Assembly: GCF_902859895.1 (NCBI RefSeq)
Contig: NZ_CADIKM010000014.1
Coordinates: 62,001 to 126,000, forward strand
Length of the DNA: 64,000 nt
Direction: 5' to 3'
Source of the DNA: Pararobbsia alpina
Lineage (GTDB): Bacteria; Pseudomonadota; Gammaproteobacteria; Burkholderiales; Burkholderiaceae
The notes under the pieces are model-generated. The model was not told where the DNA came from. It saw nothing but the letters and a program-made list of their open reading frames with translations, and searched no databases. Both the position numbers and the translations under genes were made by a program. Shown here one piece after another: positions 51,973 through 60,805 of the stretch. Numbering within the stretch: the first letter of the stretch is position 1; every line of letters starts with the position of its first letter.

Positions 51973-53115
51973 ATGCAAGCACAACGATTCCAACAGTTTT
52001 TCTCGCGCTACAAGATCCTCGCGCTGTTGATCGCGATCGCGATCATCTGGGTCTTCTTCGCCTCGCTGACCCACGGCGCCTTCCTGACGCCGCGCAATGT
52101 GTCGAACCTGCTGCGGCAGATGTCGATCACGGGGATGCTCGCCTGCGGGATGGTGTTCATCATCATCTCGGGTGAAATCGACTTGTCGGTCGGTTCGCTG
52201 CTCGGCTTGCTCGGTGGCGTCGGGGCCATTCTCAACGTGACCCACGGCTGGTCCATCGGCCCGACGATTGCCGTGGTGCTCGTGCTCGGACTGTTGCTCG
52301 GCGCGTTCAACGGCTATCTGTCGACCTACCAGCGCATCCCGTCGTTCATCGTCGGGCTGGGCGGGATGCTTGCCTACCGCGGCGTGCTGCTCGGGCTCAC
52401 GGGTGGATCCACGATCGCGCCGGTGTCCGACTCGTTCGTCGTGATCGGCCAGGGCTATCTACCGCGTCTCGTGGGCGACGGCCTCGCCCTGGTACTGTTC
52501 GTGCTGCTCGCCTTCCTCACGATCCGCCAGCGCCGCAGCCGCCAGAAGTATCAGTTGTCAGTCGTGCCGTTCTGGCAGGACATCGCGAAGATCGTCGCCG
52601 CGGGGCTGATCCTGCTGGCCTTCATCGCGACGCTCGACAACTACGGCGGCATTCCCGTGCCGGTCTTGCTGCTGCTCGTGCTGCTCGGCGCGTTTTCGTA
52701 TATGGCGACCCAGACCGTCTTCGGCCGGCGCATTTACGCGGTCGGCTCGAATATGGAGGCGACGCGGCTGTCGGGCGTCAACGTGAACCTCGTGAAGATG
52801 ACGATCTTCTCGCTGATGGGCCTGATGGCCGCCTTCGCGGGGATGGTCAATACCGCCCGGCTTGCGGCAGGCTCTCCGTCGGCCGGCAGCATGGGCGAAC
52901 TCGATGCGATCGCCGCCTGCTTTATCGGCGGCACGTCGATGCGCGGCGGTTCGGGCACCGTCTATGGTGCGCTGATCGGTGCGCTCGTCATGGCGAGCCT
53001 CGATAACGGCATGTCGATGCTCGATGTGGATGCCTACTGGCAGATGATCGTGAAGGGGACGATTCTCGTGCTCGCCGTTTGGATCGATGTGGTATCCGGG
53101 TCGAATCGGCGGTAG
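51973..53115 (+). CDS. xylH: D-xylose ABC transporter permease
   Basis: A 380-aa CUT2 permease with about ten helices. GEIDLSVGSLLGLLGG, YLSTYQRIPSFIVGLGGMLAYRGVLLGLTGGSTI, RRIYAVGSNMEATRLSGVNV, DAIAACFIGGTSMRGGSGTVYG and SMLDVDAYWQMIVKGTILVLAV match XylH. Start ATG at 51973 is preceded by GAAGGACC. It ends the xylFGH operon. The last 74 bp and following 18 bp are repeated, with changes, immediately downstream. Confidence 0.95.
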   Translation: MQAQRFQQFFSRYKILALLIAIAIIWVFFASLTHGAFLTPRNVSNLLRQMSITGMLACGMVFIIISGEIDLSVGSLLGLLGGVGAILNVTHGWSIGPTIAVVLVLGLLLGAFNGYLSTYQRIPSFIVGLGGMLAYRGVLLGLTGGSTIAPVSDSFVVIGQGYLPRLVGDGLALVLFVLLAFLTIRQRRSRQKYQLSVVPFWQDIAKIVAAGLILLAFIATLDNYGGIPVPVLLLLVLLGAFSYMATQTVFGRRIYAVGSNMEATRLSGVNVNLVKMTIFSLMGLMAAFAGMVNTARLAAGSPSAGSMGELDAIAACFIGGTSMRGGSGTVYGALIGALVMASLDNGMSMLDVDAYWQMIVKGTILVLAVWIDVVSGSNRR

Positions 53116-53225
53116 GGGTTCACGTCAGACGGTAGATGAACGTGAAGGGGACGATTCTCGTGCTTGCCGTCTGGATCGATGTCGTATCCGGGCTGAATCG
53201 GCGGCAGGGGTTCACGTCAGACGGT
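53042..53225. repeat. 92-bp tandem duplication of the xylH 3' end
   Basis: Copy 1 (53042-53133) covers the last codons of xylH and its stop; copy 2 (53134-53225) repeats it with a handful of substitutions. Within the former xylH frame most changes are synonymous (CTC/CTT, GTT/GTC, GTG/GTC); one alters a codon and one removes the stop. This suggests copy 2 came from another xylH allele that was under selection, not from simple slippage. Confidence 0.85.
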
Positions 53226-53473
53226 TCGCTGGTGGTGAGTGGGTGGGCAGTGGCCCGCAGCCTGTTTCCCTGCGCGCATTCGCGTTAGACTTCGTGCAAC
53301 AGGGTTTGGACACGGCCCGCAGCGCTCGCACCATGGCGCGCGGGTCGATGGTCGTGGCGGTGTGAAACCGGGTGGGTGCGCCGTTTGGCGCACCGAGGGA
53401 CAGTCGTCGCTCTGGAAATCCGGGAGTCAAGCGCCACAAACCCGCCCCCTATAGCGAAGCGGAGTCGTCCAAT

Positions 53474-54628
53474 ATGCACGCAGCCCCCCCGTTGGAAAGT
53501 GAATCAGCCGGCTCGGCCAACGACCCACACGCGCCGGTTTCCCATACGCGCGACTTGAGGCGCGTCGATATTCATCCGGATCACTGGTATCCGCTCGCCT
53601 GGTCCCACGAGGTCAAGCGCGGCAAGACGCTCGGTGCCTTTTTCGCGGGCGAACCCGTGGTGCTTTTCCGCACGCTTGCGGGGGTCGTTCACGCGCTGGA
53701 GGACCGCTGTGCACATCGTCAGGTGCCACTGCATATGGGCGTCGTCGACGGCGATGCGCTGCGCTGTGGATACCATGGCTGGACCTACGATTGTTCGGGC
53801 AAATGCATCGATGTGCCCTACCTCGGCAAGGAGCGCTTGCCCAACGGCGTGCGCTCCTATCCGTGCCGTGAGGAACAGGGACTGATCTTCATCTTTCCTG
53901 GGGACCCCGCGAAGGCGACCGACGAGGCCTTTCCTTCGCTCGGCTCCGTGGCCGACCCCAAATACAAGACGCGCCGGTTCGGCCGCGAGGTTGCGTGCCA
54001 CTACAGCTTCATGCACGAAAACCTGATGGACATGAACCATCAGTTTCTGCATCGACGCCAGATGGGTCAGATGCGTGCGCGCTCGCTCGGGCGACGTCGT
54101 GGCGACGACTGGGTCGAAGTCGACTACACGTTTGCGCGTGAGGCCGGCAAGCAGCCGATCGGCGAGGCACTCGTGTTCGGCGAGCGGCGCGGCGCGAGCG
54201 GAGAGCAGGCGAAGGACGTGATGACGATCCGTACCCAGTATCCCTATCAGAACCTGCGGATCGTCAGCGGCAGTGGCACGCTCGTGATGGAACTTTGGAT
54301 CTGTTATATCCCGCTGGACAAGGAACAGAGGACCAACCGGACATTCGGATTGCTATCGATCCGCAAGCCGGGCATGCCCGTACTGCTGGATCTTGCATGG
54401 CCGCTGCTCGTCTGGTTCACTGAACGTATCTTCAAGGAAGATCGGGCGATCGTCGAACGTGAGCAGGAAGCGCACGATCGTCAGGGCGGCGACTGGAATC
54501 ATGAGGTCTTTCCTGTCATCAACGAGCTGCGGGCCTTGCTGGTCGAGCGCGGCGCCCCGCCTGTGCGGCTGGTTGACCGAAAGTTTGCGCTATTGCCACA
54601 TACGGCGATTGCGGAGGCAAGCGCTTGA
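53474..54628 (+). CDS. Rieske 2Fe-2S aromatic ring-hydroxylating oxygenase, alpha subunit type
   Basis: A 384-aa oxygenase. The Rieske ligands C-x-H and C-x2-H are in EDRCAHRQVPLH and LRCGYHGWTYD near residues 77-98; the mononuclear iron site is in HENLMDMNHQFLHRR (Asp and two His). The size fits single-component-type oxygenases (VanA, toluenesulfonate or dicamba type) that need a separate reductase; none is encoded nearby. ATG at 53474 has GGAG upstream. The substrate is unknown. The gene stands alone between xylH and an unrelated small gene. Confidence 0.88.
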   Translation: MHAAPPLESESAGSANDPHAPVSHTRDLRRVDIHPDHWYPLAWSHEVKRGKTLGAFFAGEPVVLFRTLAGVVHALEDRCAHRQVPLHMGVVDGDALRCGYHGWTYDCSGKCIDVPYLGKERLPNGVRSYPCREEQGLIFIFPGDPAKATDEAFPSLGSVADPKYKTRRFGREVACHYSFMHENLMDMNHQFLHRRQMGQMRARSLGRRRGDDWVEVDYTFAREAGKQPIGEALVFGERRGASGEQAKDVMTIRTQYPYQNLRIVSGSGTLVMELWICYIPLDKEQRTNRTFGLLSIRKPGMPVLLDLAWPLLVWFTERIFKEDRAIVEREQEAHDRQGGDWNHEVFPVINELRALLVERGAPPVRLVDRKFALLPHTAIAEASA

Positions 54629-54700
54629 GCTTGGTGACTTGATCGGGTAGGGTAATTGGTATGGCCCGATCACAACTCTCCACGGATCAGTGAGGAACGT

Positions 54701-54994
54701 ATGCAGATCAACCCGACCGAGTGGTTTCCGCTTGAGCAGCATGAACCGGTGCGCGAAGGCTGGTATGAAGTTCAGCTCGTGAGTGGAGATACTGCGTTTG
54801 CGAAATTCGGCGAAGGCAAATGGACGGAAAAGCCGCTGCTCGTCTTCACGCACTGGCGCGGGCTGTCTGCGGATCCGGAGAAGGTGGGCGCGACTGAAAC
54901 CTTCGATGCCGAAGCGACGGCTGCCGAAGGGGTGCGTGCCGCCTGGAACGCTTTTTTCCCCGGGCTAGGAAGCGATCAGCATAAACCGAACTAG
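54701..54994 (+). CDS. Conserved hypothetical protein
   Basis: A 97-aa cytoplasmic protein opening MQINPTEWFPLEQHEPVREGWYEVQL and continuing FAKFGEGKWTEKPLLVFTHWRGLS. The pattern PVREGWYEVQ...F.....W resembles small DUF551-like or phage-type proteins, but I do not assign it. ATG at 54701 has TGAGGAAC upstream. It lies 72 bp after the oxygenase gene on the same strand. Confidence 0.7.
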   Translation: MQINPTEWFPLEQHEPVREGWYEVQLVSGDTAFAKFGEGKWTEKPLLVFTHWRGLSADPEKVGATETFDAEATAAEGVRAAWNAFFPGLGSDQHKPN

Positions 54995-55358
54995 AGTCTC
55001 GGAGGGGCTTCTTCGGGAAGCGATTCGACCCAGCTTACCAAGGGCAAGTCCCCCCAGGAGTTCCGGCAACTTTTGAGTTGACGTTATCTGTGCAGATTTT
55101 CCCCGTAAGCCAAAGCCGGCTTGCGGGCCGGTTTTGCGAAGCTTCGGCATCGGTGATATTTTATGGCGGCCCCTCGCGGACATTCCCGCACCGTGAGCCA
55201 TTCACATCGAGTCGAGCCTTGGACCATATCAGATCCCGCATCTGCCACCCCTGCATGGGTCACCCTTGCGTTGGTCATCCCTTCATGCGCAGGACGAGCA
55301 CCTTTTCCCTTTCCTTTCTTAGCACAGGCGTTTGCGGCCACGGCGGGGTGAGCGCCTG
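54995..55358. other. Intergenic region upstream of nudC
   Basis: No credible gene in 364 bp. One terminator-like hairpin lies at 55112-55135. The part 55250-55320 has CCCTTGCGT/CCCTTCATG-like imperfect repeats but no clear promoter. Confidence 0.4.
55112..55135 (+). terminator. Terminator-like hairpin
   Basis: AAAGCCGG (55112-55119) pairs with CCGGTTTT (55128-55135), one G-U pair, loop of 8, ending in four T. It could terminate transcription from the small gene at 54701-54994. Confidence 0.5.
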
Positions 55359-56336
55359 ATGCCGCCGTTCGATCGATCTTCCGCCGTCGGCTTCTGTCTC
55401 AATCCCTTGAACCGTCTTTCGGAAAGACGCGAGGACGACGCTTTTCTCGACGCCATGCGGCATGCGCCGTCGACACGCTATATGGTGATGGTCGGCGACG
55501 TCCCCGTGCTTCGCCAGGTGAGCGATGACGGTGACGGCGGCACCCATGAAGCACTGTTCTCGCACGATGAAGCCGCCGCCCTCGGCGAGCCGGTTCGCGA
55601 CATCTTTCTCGGCCAGGATCGGAACGGCGCCGCATTGTTCGCCGTCGGGCTTGATACGGCTCGCGCGCAAACGTTGTCAGCCCGTGCCGGACTCGTGCTT
55701 GTCGATCTTCGCTCGATCGCGATGCGAGGTCTCGTCACACCGGAGCTGCTCGGCGAGCTCGGCGGGGCGAAGGCCATGCTCGACTGGCACCAGCGTCATC
55801 GATTCTGCGCGAACTGCGGCGCGCCAAGCCGGGTCGGTGCCGCCGGGTGGCGTCGCGAATGCGACGCGTGCAACACGCAGCATTTCCCGCGTGTCGATCC
55901 CGTGGTCATCATGATGGCGATCGACGGTGATCGTTGCCTGCTCGGCCGGCAGCCGCGATTTCCGCCCGGCATGTATTCGGCGCTGGCCGGCTTTCTCGAA
56001 CCTGGCGAGACGATCGAGGATGCCGTGCGCCGCGAGATCAAGGAGGAGGCGGGCATCGCGTGCTCACACGTATCGTATTTCGCCTCCCAGCCCTGGCCGT
56101 TTCCGTCGTCGCTGATGATCGGCTGCTTCGCGCGTGCGCAGGACACCGAGGTGGTGGTCGACCGGACCGAGCTCGAGGACGCGCGCTGGTTCACGCGTGC
56201 CGAGGTGGTCCGGATGCTGGCCGGCACCCATCCCGATGGTTTCAGCGCGCCCAAGCCCTTTGCGATCGCCTACCATTTGCTGAAGGCCTTTGCCGACGAC
56301 GAACCGCATCTCTTGCCCGATGCCGGCCAAGGTTGA
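55359..56336 (+). CDS. nudC: NAD(+) diphosphatase / RNA deNADding enzyme NudC
   Basis: A 325-aa Nudix hydrolase that cleaves NADH to NMNH and AMP and removes NAD caps from RNA. A zinc ribbon FCANCGAPSRVGAAGWRRECDACNTQHFPRVDP sits near the middle; the Nudix box GFLEPGETIEDAVRREIKEEAGI follows, then the NudC-specific SQPWPFPSSLM motif. All four cysteines and the REIKEEAG residues are present. ATG at 55359 is chosen; a TTG at 55332 is unlikely. Slightly longer than E. coli NudC (257) because of the N-terminal domain. Confidence 0.95.
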   Translation: MPPFDRSSAVGFCLNPLNRLSERREDDAFLDAMRHAPSTRYMVMVGDVPVLRQVSDDGDGGTHEALFSHDEAAALGEPVRDIFLGQDRNGAALFAVGLDTARAQTLSARAGLVLVDLRSIAMRGLVTPELLGELGGAKAMLDWHQRHRFCANCGAPSRVGAAGWRRECDACNTQHFPRVDPVVIMMAIDGDRCLLGRQPRFPPGMYSALAGFLEPGETIEDAVRREIKEEAGIACSHVSYFASQPWPFPSSLMIGCFARAQDTEVVVDRTELEDARWFTRAEVVRMLAGTHPDGFSAPKPFAIAYHLLKAFADDEPHLLPDAGQG

Positions 56337-56384
56337 ACGCGGTGAATCCAGCGTGAAAGAACGCCGTTGAGCACCGCCTCCTCT

Positions 56385-56431
56385 ATACATGACCCACATC
56401 ATCTATTGGATAAATGATATGGGTCATGTAT
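56385..56431. promoter_or_regulatory. Large inverted repeat upstream of the MFS/TetR operon, candidate operator
   Basis: An 18-bp arm (56385-56402) is repeated in inverse at 56414-56431 with one mismatch, around an 11-nt AT-rich spacer. The arms begin ATACATGACCCA. It ends 40 bp before the MFS start and covers the likely promoter. The TetR protein encoded downstream in the same operon is the prime candidate to bind it. Confidence 0.75.
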
Positions 56432-56471
56432 TATCCGCTGACCGATCCAGATCGTCAGAGCGAGGGGCGTC

Positions 56472-57764
56472 ATGTTTTCAATACAGGTGTCGACATGGCT
56501 CGACCGACGCAAGATTCATTTCGGCTGGGTAGTCGTCTCTGTGGTGTTTCTCACCATGCTCGTCTCGTCGGCGGCGCTGGGCATGCCCGGTGCATTGCTC
56601 CAGCCGCTGAGCCGCGAATTCCACTGGAGTACCGAGCAGATTTCATCAGCGCTCGCGGTGCGTTTCGTCCTGTATGGACTGATGGGGCCGTTCTCCGCCA
56701 TGTTGCTGGATTGGCTCGGCGTCAAGAAGATCGTTTGTTCGGCGCTCGTGCTGATCGGCCTGGGCATGGCGCTCGCCACGGGCATCACCGCACTGTGGCA
56801 GCTCGTCGTGCTGTGGGGCATCATGCTCGGCGTGGGCTCGGGCATGACCGCGCTGGTGCTCGCGACCGTGATTTCCAATCGATGGTTCGACAAGCGCAGA
56901 GGCCTCGTCGTGGGCATGCTGACCGCGAGTTCGGCGACCGGGCAACTGATGTTCCTGCCGCTCGAAGCCTGGCTGATCGAGCTGTACGGGTGGCGCAGCG
57001 CAGTGTTCCCGATTTTCGTCGCCTGCCTCCTGGTCGCCGGTCTTGCCTTCGCATTCCTGCGTGACCGCCCCGAGGATCTCGGCATGTCGGCCTATGGCGC
57101 CCCGCGGCCGAGCGGGAATACCGTGCCGGTGGCCAGTCGCCCCCGTTCATTGCTCGAGCCTTTCCGGGTGCTCGCACAGGCCGGTCGGAACGTGAATTTC
57201 TGGCTGCTGTTCGGCACGTTCTTCGTTTGCGGGCTGAGTACCAACGGCCTGATCCAGACGCACTTCATTTCGCTGTGCGGCGACTTCGGGCTCGCACCGG
57301 TTCCCGCAGCTTCGGTGCTCGCAATGATGGGCGCATTCGACTTCTTCGGCACGATCACATCCGGTTATCTGTCCGACCGCTTTGACAATCGCAAGCTGCT
57401 GTTCTGGTACTACGGACTGCGCGGCCTGTCGCTGTTCTGGCTGCCGCACTCGAATTTCACACTATACGGTTTGTCGATCTTCGCCCTGTTCTATGGCCTG
57501 GACTGGGTGGCCACCGTGCCGCCGACGGTCAAGCTGACTACCACGACGTTCGGCAAGGAGCACGGCGGCATGGTGTTCGGCTGGGTATTCGCGGGGCATC
57601 AGCTCGGTGCCGCAGCCGCGGCATATGGAGCCGGCATGTCGCGCACCTTCCTGTTGACGTATTCGCCGGCGGTCTATGCGGCCGGCGCGGCCTGCCTGAT
57701 TGCGGCCGCCGTTACCTTTGCGATTCGCCGGCCCGCACGCGCGCCCGTGGCCGCCATCTCATGA
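56472..57764 (+). CDS. MFS transporter (monocarboxylate/OFA-like)
   Basis: A 430-aa transporter with 12 helices. IHFGWVVVSVVFLTMLVSSAALGMPGALLQPLSREFHWS in helix 1 and loop, VISNRWFDKRRGLVVGMLTASSATGQ and ELYGWRSAVFPI are typical of the oxalate/formate antiporter-MCT-like group that moves carboxylates. Substrate unknown. It forms an operon with the TetR gene 24 bp downstream and is preceded by the 47-bp inverted repeat, so it is probably induced by its substrate. Confidence 0.87.
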   Translation: MFSIQVSTWLDRRKIHFGWVVVSVVFLTMLVSSAALGMPGALLQPLSREFHWSTEQISSALAVRFVLYGLMGPFSAMLLDWLGVKKIVCSALVLIGLGMALATGITALWQLVVLWGIMLGVGSGMTALVLATVISNRWFDKRRGLVVGMLTASSATGQLMFLPLEAWLIELYGWRSAVFPIFVACLLVAGLAFAFLRDRPEDLGMSAYGAPRPSGNTVPVASRPRSLLEPFRVLAQAGRNVNFWLLFGTFFVCGLSTNGLIQTHFISLCGDFGLAPVPAASVLAMMGAFDFFGTITSGYLSDRFDNRKLLFWYYGLRGLSLFWLPHSNFTLYGLSIFALFYGLDWVATVPPTVKLTTTTFGKEHGGMVFGWVFAGHQLGAAAAAYGAGMSRTFLLTYSPAVYAAGAACLIAAAVTFAIRRPARAPVAAIS

Positions 57765-57788
57765 TTTTCGACCGAGCAGGAAGTTGCC

Positions 57789-58379
57789 ATGCCGCGCGTT
57801 TCCCGTGAACAGACCGACAAGAACCGTCTCGCGATCGAGGCTGCCTCCGCACGCCTGTTCAAGCAATACGGCATCAATGGCGTATCCGTATCCGACATCA
57901 TGGCGGCGGCGGGACTCACGCATGGTGGGTTCTACGGGCATTTCGAATCGAAGGACGAGTTGGCCGCCATCGCCTGCGCCCAGTCGTTCGAACAATCCGT
58001 CGCGCGCTGGAAGGCCCTGATCAAGGACGATCTCGACGAAGCCGCACTGGTCGGAGCACTTGCCGATCACTACCTCAACGAACGTCAGCGCGACGAACCG
58101 GGCCTCGGGTGTCCGGTAACAGGGCTAGCTACCGATGCGGGCCGCGAACCGGATGACAAGCCTGTGCGCAAGGTCTACGCGCAGGGTCTCAAGTCGCTGA
58201 TCGACGTATTGATGTCGTTTTCGAGGGCACGTCAGTCAAAGGCGATACGCCAGCGCGCACTGGCCCGCATGTCGATGCTGGTCGGTGCGCTCACGCTCGC
58301 GCGTGCGGTGCACGGAGACCCGTTGTCGGACGAGATACTCATGGCGGCGCGCGAATCCCTACGAGCCGCTGCCAAGTAG
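57789..58379 (+). CDS. TetR family transcriptional regulator
   Basis: A 196-aa repressor. The N-terminal helix-turn-helix covers about 12-58 (NRLAIEAASARLFKQYGINGVSVSDIMAAAGLTHGGFYGHFESKDEL); the C-terminal ligand domain contains PGLGCPVTGLATDAGRE, characteristic of the TetR_C_7/AcrR-like group. AGGAAG precedes the ATG. It likely represses its operon through the repeat at 56385-56431. Confidence 0.9.
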   Translation: MPRVSREQTDKNRLAIEAASARLFKQYGINGVSVSDIMAAAGLTHGGFYGHFESKDELAAIACAQSFEQSVARWKALIKDDLDEAALVGALADHYLNERQRDEPGLGCPVTGLATDAGREPDDKPVRKVYAQGLKSLIDVLMSFSRARQSKAIRQRALARMSMLVGALTLARAVHGDPLSDEILMAARESLRAAAK

Positions 58380-58393
58380 CGCAGATCTCGCGA

Positions 58394-58422
58394 TTGTGGC
58401 TGTTCATGGGCGATCGTATAAT
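58394..58422 (+). promoter_or_regulatory. Candidate sigma-70 promoter of the MaoC-like gene
   Basis: TTGTGG (58394-58399) and TATAAT (58417-58422) with a 17-bp spacer, 80 bp before the start codon of the MaoC gene. Confidence 0.6.
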
Positions 58423-58501
58423 TCGCCAATGAACAATCTGCCGACCTCGGCGAAGTGTGGACGAGGTCCGGCATCGCCACCGGGACAGGGGACAGGGCCA
58501 T

Positions 58502-58951
58502 ATGATCGTTGAGCAGTTTTTCGAGGATTACACGATTGGGTTTGCGCGCAAGACTTTAGGGCGCACGATTACCGAGACGGACATCGTCATTCACGCTGGG
58601 CAGACCGGCGACTTCTTTCCGCATCACATGGATGCCGAATGGTGTGCGACGCAGGAGTTCAAGCAGCGCATCGCACATGGCACCCTGATCTTCAGCATCG
58701 GCATCGGCATGACCGCGGGATCGATCAACCCGCGCGCGATGTCATCGGGCTATGACCGGCTGCGCTTTATCCGGCCGGTCTTCATCGGCGACACAATTCG
58801 CGTCAGTGCGACGATCTCCGAAAAGCGCGACCACCCAAAACGCACGACACACGGCGTGGTACTCGAGAAGATAGAAGTGTTCAACCAACGTGATGAAACC
58901 GTCATGGCGTGCGAGCACATCTATATCGTCGAGCGCCGGTCCGGGGTTTAA
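58502..58951 (+). CDS. MaoC family dehydratase/hydratase
   Basis: A 149-aa hot-dog fold protein. The family motif with the catalytic Asp/His is visible ([45 protein letters not shown]). MaoC-like enzymes hydrate enoyl-CoA thioesters; this small single-domain form resembles those used with organic-acid CoA esters such as mesaconyl-CoA. The true substrate is unknown. ATG at 58502 is preceded by GGGACAGGG. Its stop overlaps the convergent VOC remnant. Confidence 0.87.
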   Translation: MIVEQFFEDYTIGFARKTLGRTITETDIVIHAGQTGDFFPHHMDAEWCATQEFKQRIAHGTLIFSIGIGMTAGSINPRAMSSGYDRLRFIRPVFIGDTIRVSATISEKRDHPKRTTHGVVLEKIEVFNQRDETVMACEHIYIVERRSGV

Positions 58952-59095
58952 CCCTGCTCGTAGGCGTCCCTCAGGGCCCGGAGGTCAAGCTTGATCATCT
59001 TGAGCAGGGCTTCCATGACGCGTTGCTCCTTTGCCGCATAGGGGTCCTGCAGCATGTCCCGCAGCGCGGTGGTTTTAGTCACAATGGTTCGGCAA
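58948..59095 (-). pseudogene. Remnant of a VOC (PhnB-like) family gene
   Basis: Reading leftward, TIVTKTTALRDMLQDPYAAK then [25 protein letters not shown] and a TAA stop (58948-58950) match the usual C-terminal end of PhnB/3-demethylubiquinone-methyltransferase-type VOC proteins (IVP...L.DPD...QRVM.AML.M.KIDIAAL). An in-frame stop lies just upstream and the remaining about 100 residues are missing. A GTG at 59082 could start a 44-aa fragment but that is unlikely to be functional. Confidence 0.65.
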
Positions 59096-59253
59096 AATCA
59101 TCTTCGACACGTTTTGCATACAATGACAGACAGGTGTTTGCGCCGGTGGAGATGGTGATAAACATGCGCCCACTTACACGCCGGCGAAAGCGGACGTGTT
59201 CGATGAGGCAAACCAAACATTGGCGACCCAACTAAAGCATCTCACGACATCAG

Positions 59254-59484
59254 ATGTACAAAGACTTACCTGCTTATCGGAGTGCTGAAGAACTGTCGTT
59301 CGCGTTCTCACTGCTCATGCTGCAGCCTTTGTCGCGCGCCGAGGCCGCGATTCTCTTCGAGGAGTTGTGGAACGAGGCGAACGCGGCGGCAACCGCCTGC
59401 CTCGAAGACGGGGCCGCGTTCTCGTATATCGAGCTATTGAAGGACATGGACCGGCGCTGGCGCCACGTCAGGACCTTGCACTAG
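59254..59484 (+). CDS. Small hypothetical protein
   Basis: A 76-aa helical protein (LPAYRSAEELSFAFSLLMLQPLSRAEAAILFEELW, then ACLEDGAAFSYIELLKDMDRRW). No ribosome-binding site of note, no recognised family. The residue pattern is protein-like. The 3' end overlaps the convergent MFS gene by 17 bp. Confidence 0.55.
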   Translation: MYKDLPAYRSAEELSFAFSLLMLQPLSRAEAAILFEELWNEANAAATACLEDGAAFSYIELLKDMDRRWRHVRTLH

Positions 59485-60805
59485 GCACTGCGCGATTCGG
59501 CGCGGGGCGCGCAGCGCTTCTTGCCTGGCCGAGTGCGAGCAGCAGGATCACGCCGATCATGCCCGAGGCCGCGAGCGCATACATGCCCGCGCTACTGGTA
59601 CCTGCGGCGTGCTCGGCATAGGTCTTGACGTTCGGTGCGAAGAAGCCGCCCAGGTTGCCGATCGAGTTGATCAAAGCGATGCCGCCTGCTGCGGCGGCAC
59701 CGCCGAGATAGGCGGTCGGCAGGGCCCAGAACAGCGGCTGGACACTGACAAAGCCGACCGTCGCAAAGCAGAAGGCGATGACCCCGGGAACGGGCGTCGA
59801 GCACATTGCCGATATGGCAATGCCGAGCGCGGCAACCAGCAGCATGCCGGCACACCAAAGACGGTGATGTCCGATCCGGTCAGCGAGACGCGTGACAATC
59901 AGTGTGCCGACGATCGCGACGAGCCATGGAATCGCGGTAACGAATCCGACCAGCGTACCGACATGGCCACCCATCAGGGCGGCGATGCGCGTGGGCAGAT
60001 AGAACACGACGCCATACACGGCAATCTGCACGACAAAGTAGATCAGCGTCAGATACAGAACACGCCTGTCGTGCAGCGCTGCCCATACCGAAGCCGGGCC
60101 GTGCGTACGCTTGTGTTCGTCTTCGTCTTTCAGTGTCTTGACAAGCGCCTCGCGCTGGGCAGGCTCGAGCCAATGCGCGAGTGCGGGCCGGTCGGTCAGG
60201 TAGAAGTACGCGACGATGCCGATCACCGAGGCCGCGAGACCTTCGACGATGAACAGCCATTGCCACGAATGCAGGCCCAGCGGCGCGGTCGCGTCGAGCA
60301 GCATGCCCGATAGTGGGCTGCCGACGAGGAAGGCGAGCGGAAAGCCCGTGTAGAACACGCCTATTGACTGCGCGCGTGCGTTGACCGGAAACCAGTTTGA
60401 AAGGAACAGGATGATGCCCGGAAAAAACCCCGCCTCGGCGATGCCGAGCACGAAGCGCAGCACATAGAAGCTCGTCGAATCGTGCACGAGCGCCGTGCCG
60501 GCGGCGATGATGCCCCATGTGATCATGATGCGGCTCATCCAGATCCGCGCACCGAGCCGGTACATGATCAGGTTGCTCGGGATTTCGAAGATCGCATAGC
60601 CGACGAAGAACACGCCGGCTCCGAACGCGAAGGCCACGTCACCGATACCCACATCCGCCTGGAGAACGTTTTTTGCAAAGCCGACGTTCGCGCGATCGAG
60701 GAAGGCGAGCAGATACATGAGGAGGAGGAAGGGTAACAACCTCCAGCGTGCCTTGCGGACAGCGAGTCCGAGCGCTGGGCTCGGCAAAGGAAGCGTGCCG
60801 CTCAT
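59468..60805 (-). CDS. MFS transporter (anion:cation symporter type)
   Basis: A 445-aa transporter with 12 helices of the ACS group. LLMYLLAFLDRANVGFAKNVLQ in helix 1, GYAIFEIPSNLIMYRLGARIWMSRIMITWGI, and FVLGIAEAGFFPGIILFLSNWFPVNARAQSIGVF are diagnostic of the tartrate, phthalate, hexuronate family. It probably imports an organic or sugar acid. ATG at 60805 fits; the frame is open upstream to 61009 but that is intergenic. A palindrome at 60914-60929 may be its operator. Confidence 0.9.
   Translation of the reverse strand: MSGTLPLPSPALGLAVRKARWRLLPFLLLMYLLAFLDRANVGFAKNVLQADVGIGDVAFAFGAGVFFVGYAIFEIPSNLIMYRLGARIWMSRIMITWGIIAAGTALVHDSTSFYVLRFVLGIAEAGFFPGIILFLSNWFPVNARAQSIGVFYTGFPLAFLVGSPLSGMLLDATAPLGLHSWQWLFIVEGLAASVIGIVAYFYLTDRPALAHWLEPAQREALVKTLKDEDEHKRTHGPASVWAALHDRRVLYLTLIYFVVQIAVYGVVFYLPTRIAALMGGHVGTLVGFVTAIPWLVAIVGTLIVTRLADRIGHHRLWCAGMLLVAALGIAISAMCSTPVPGVIAFCFATVGFVSVQPLFWALPTAYLGGAAAAGGIALINSIGNLGGFFAPNVKTYAEHAAGTSSAGMYALAASGMIGVILLLALGQARSAARPAPNRAVPSARS

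Noticed and set aside
50491-52245. 584-codon open frame on the minus strand
   Set aside because: Antisense to xylG and xylH; no domain is recognisable.
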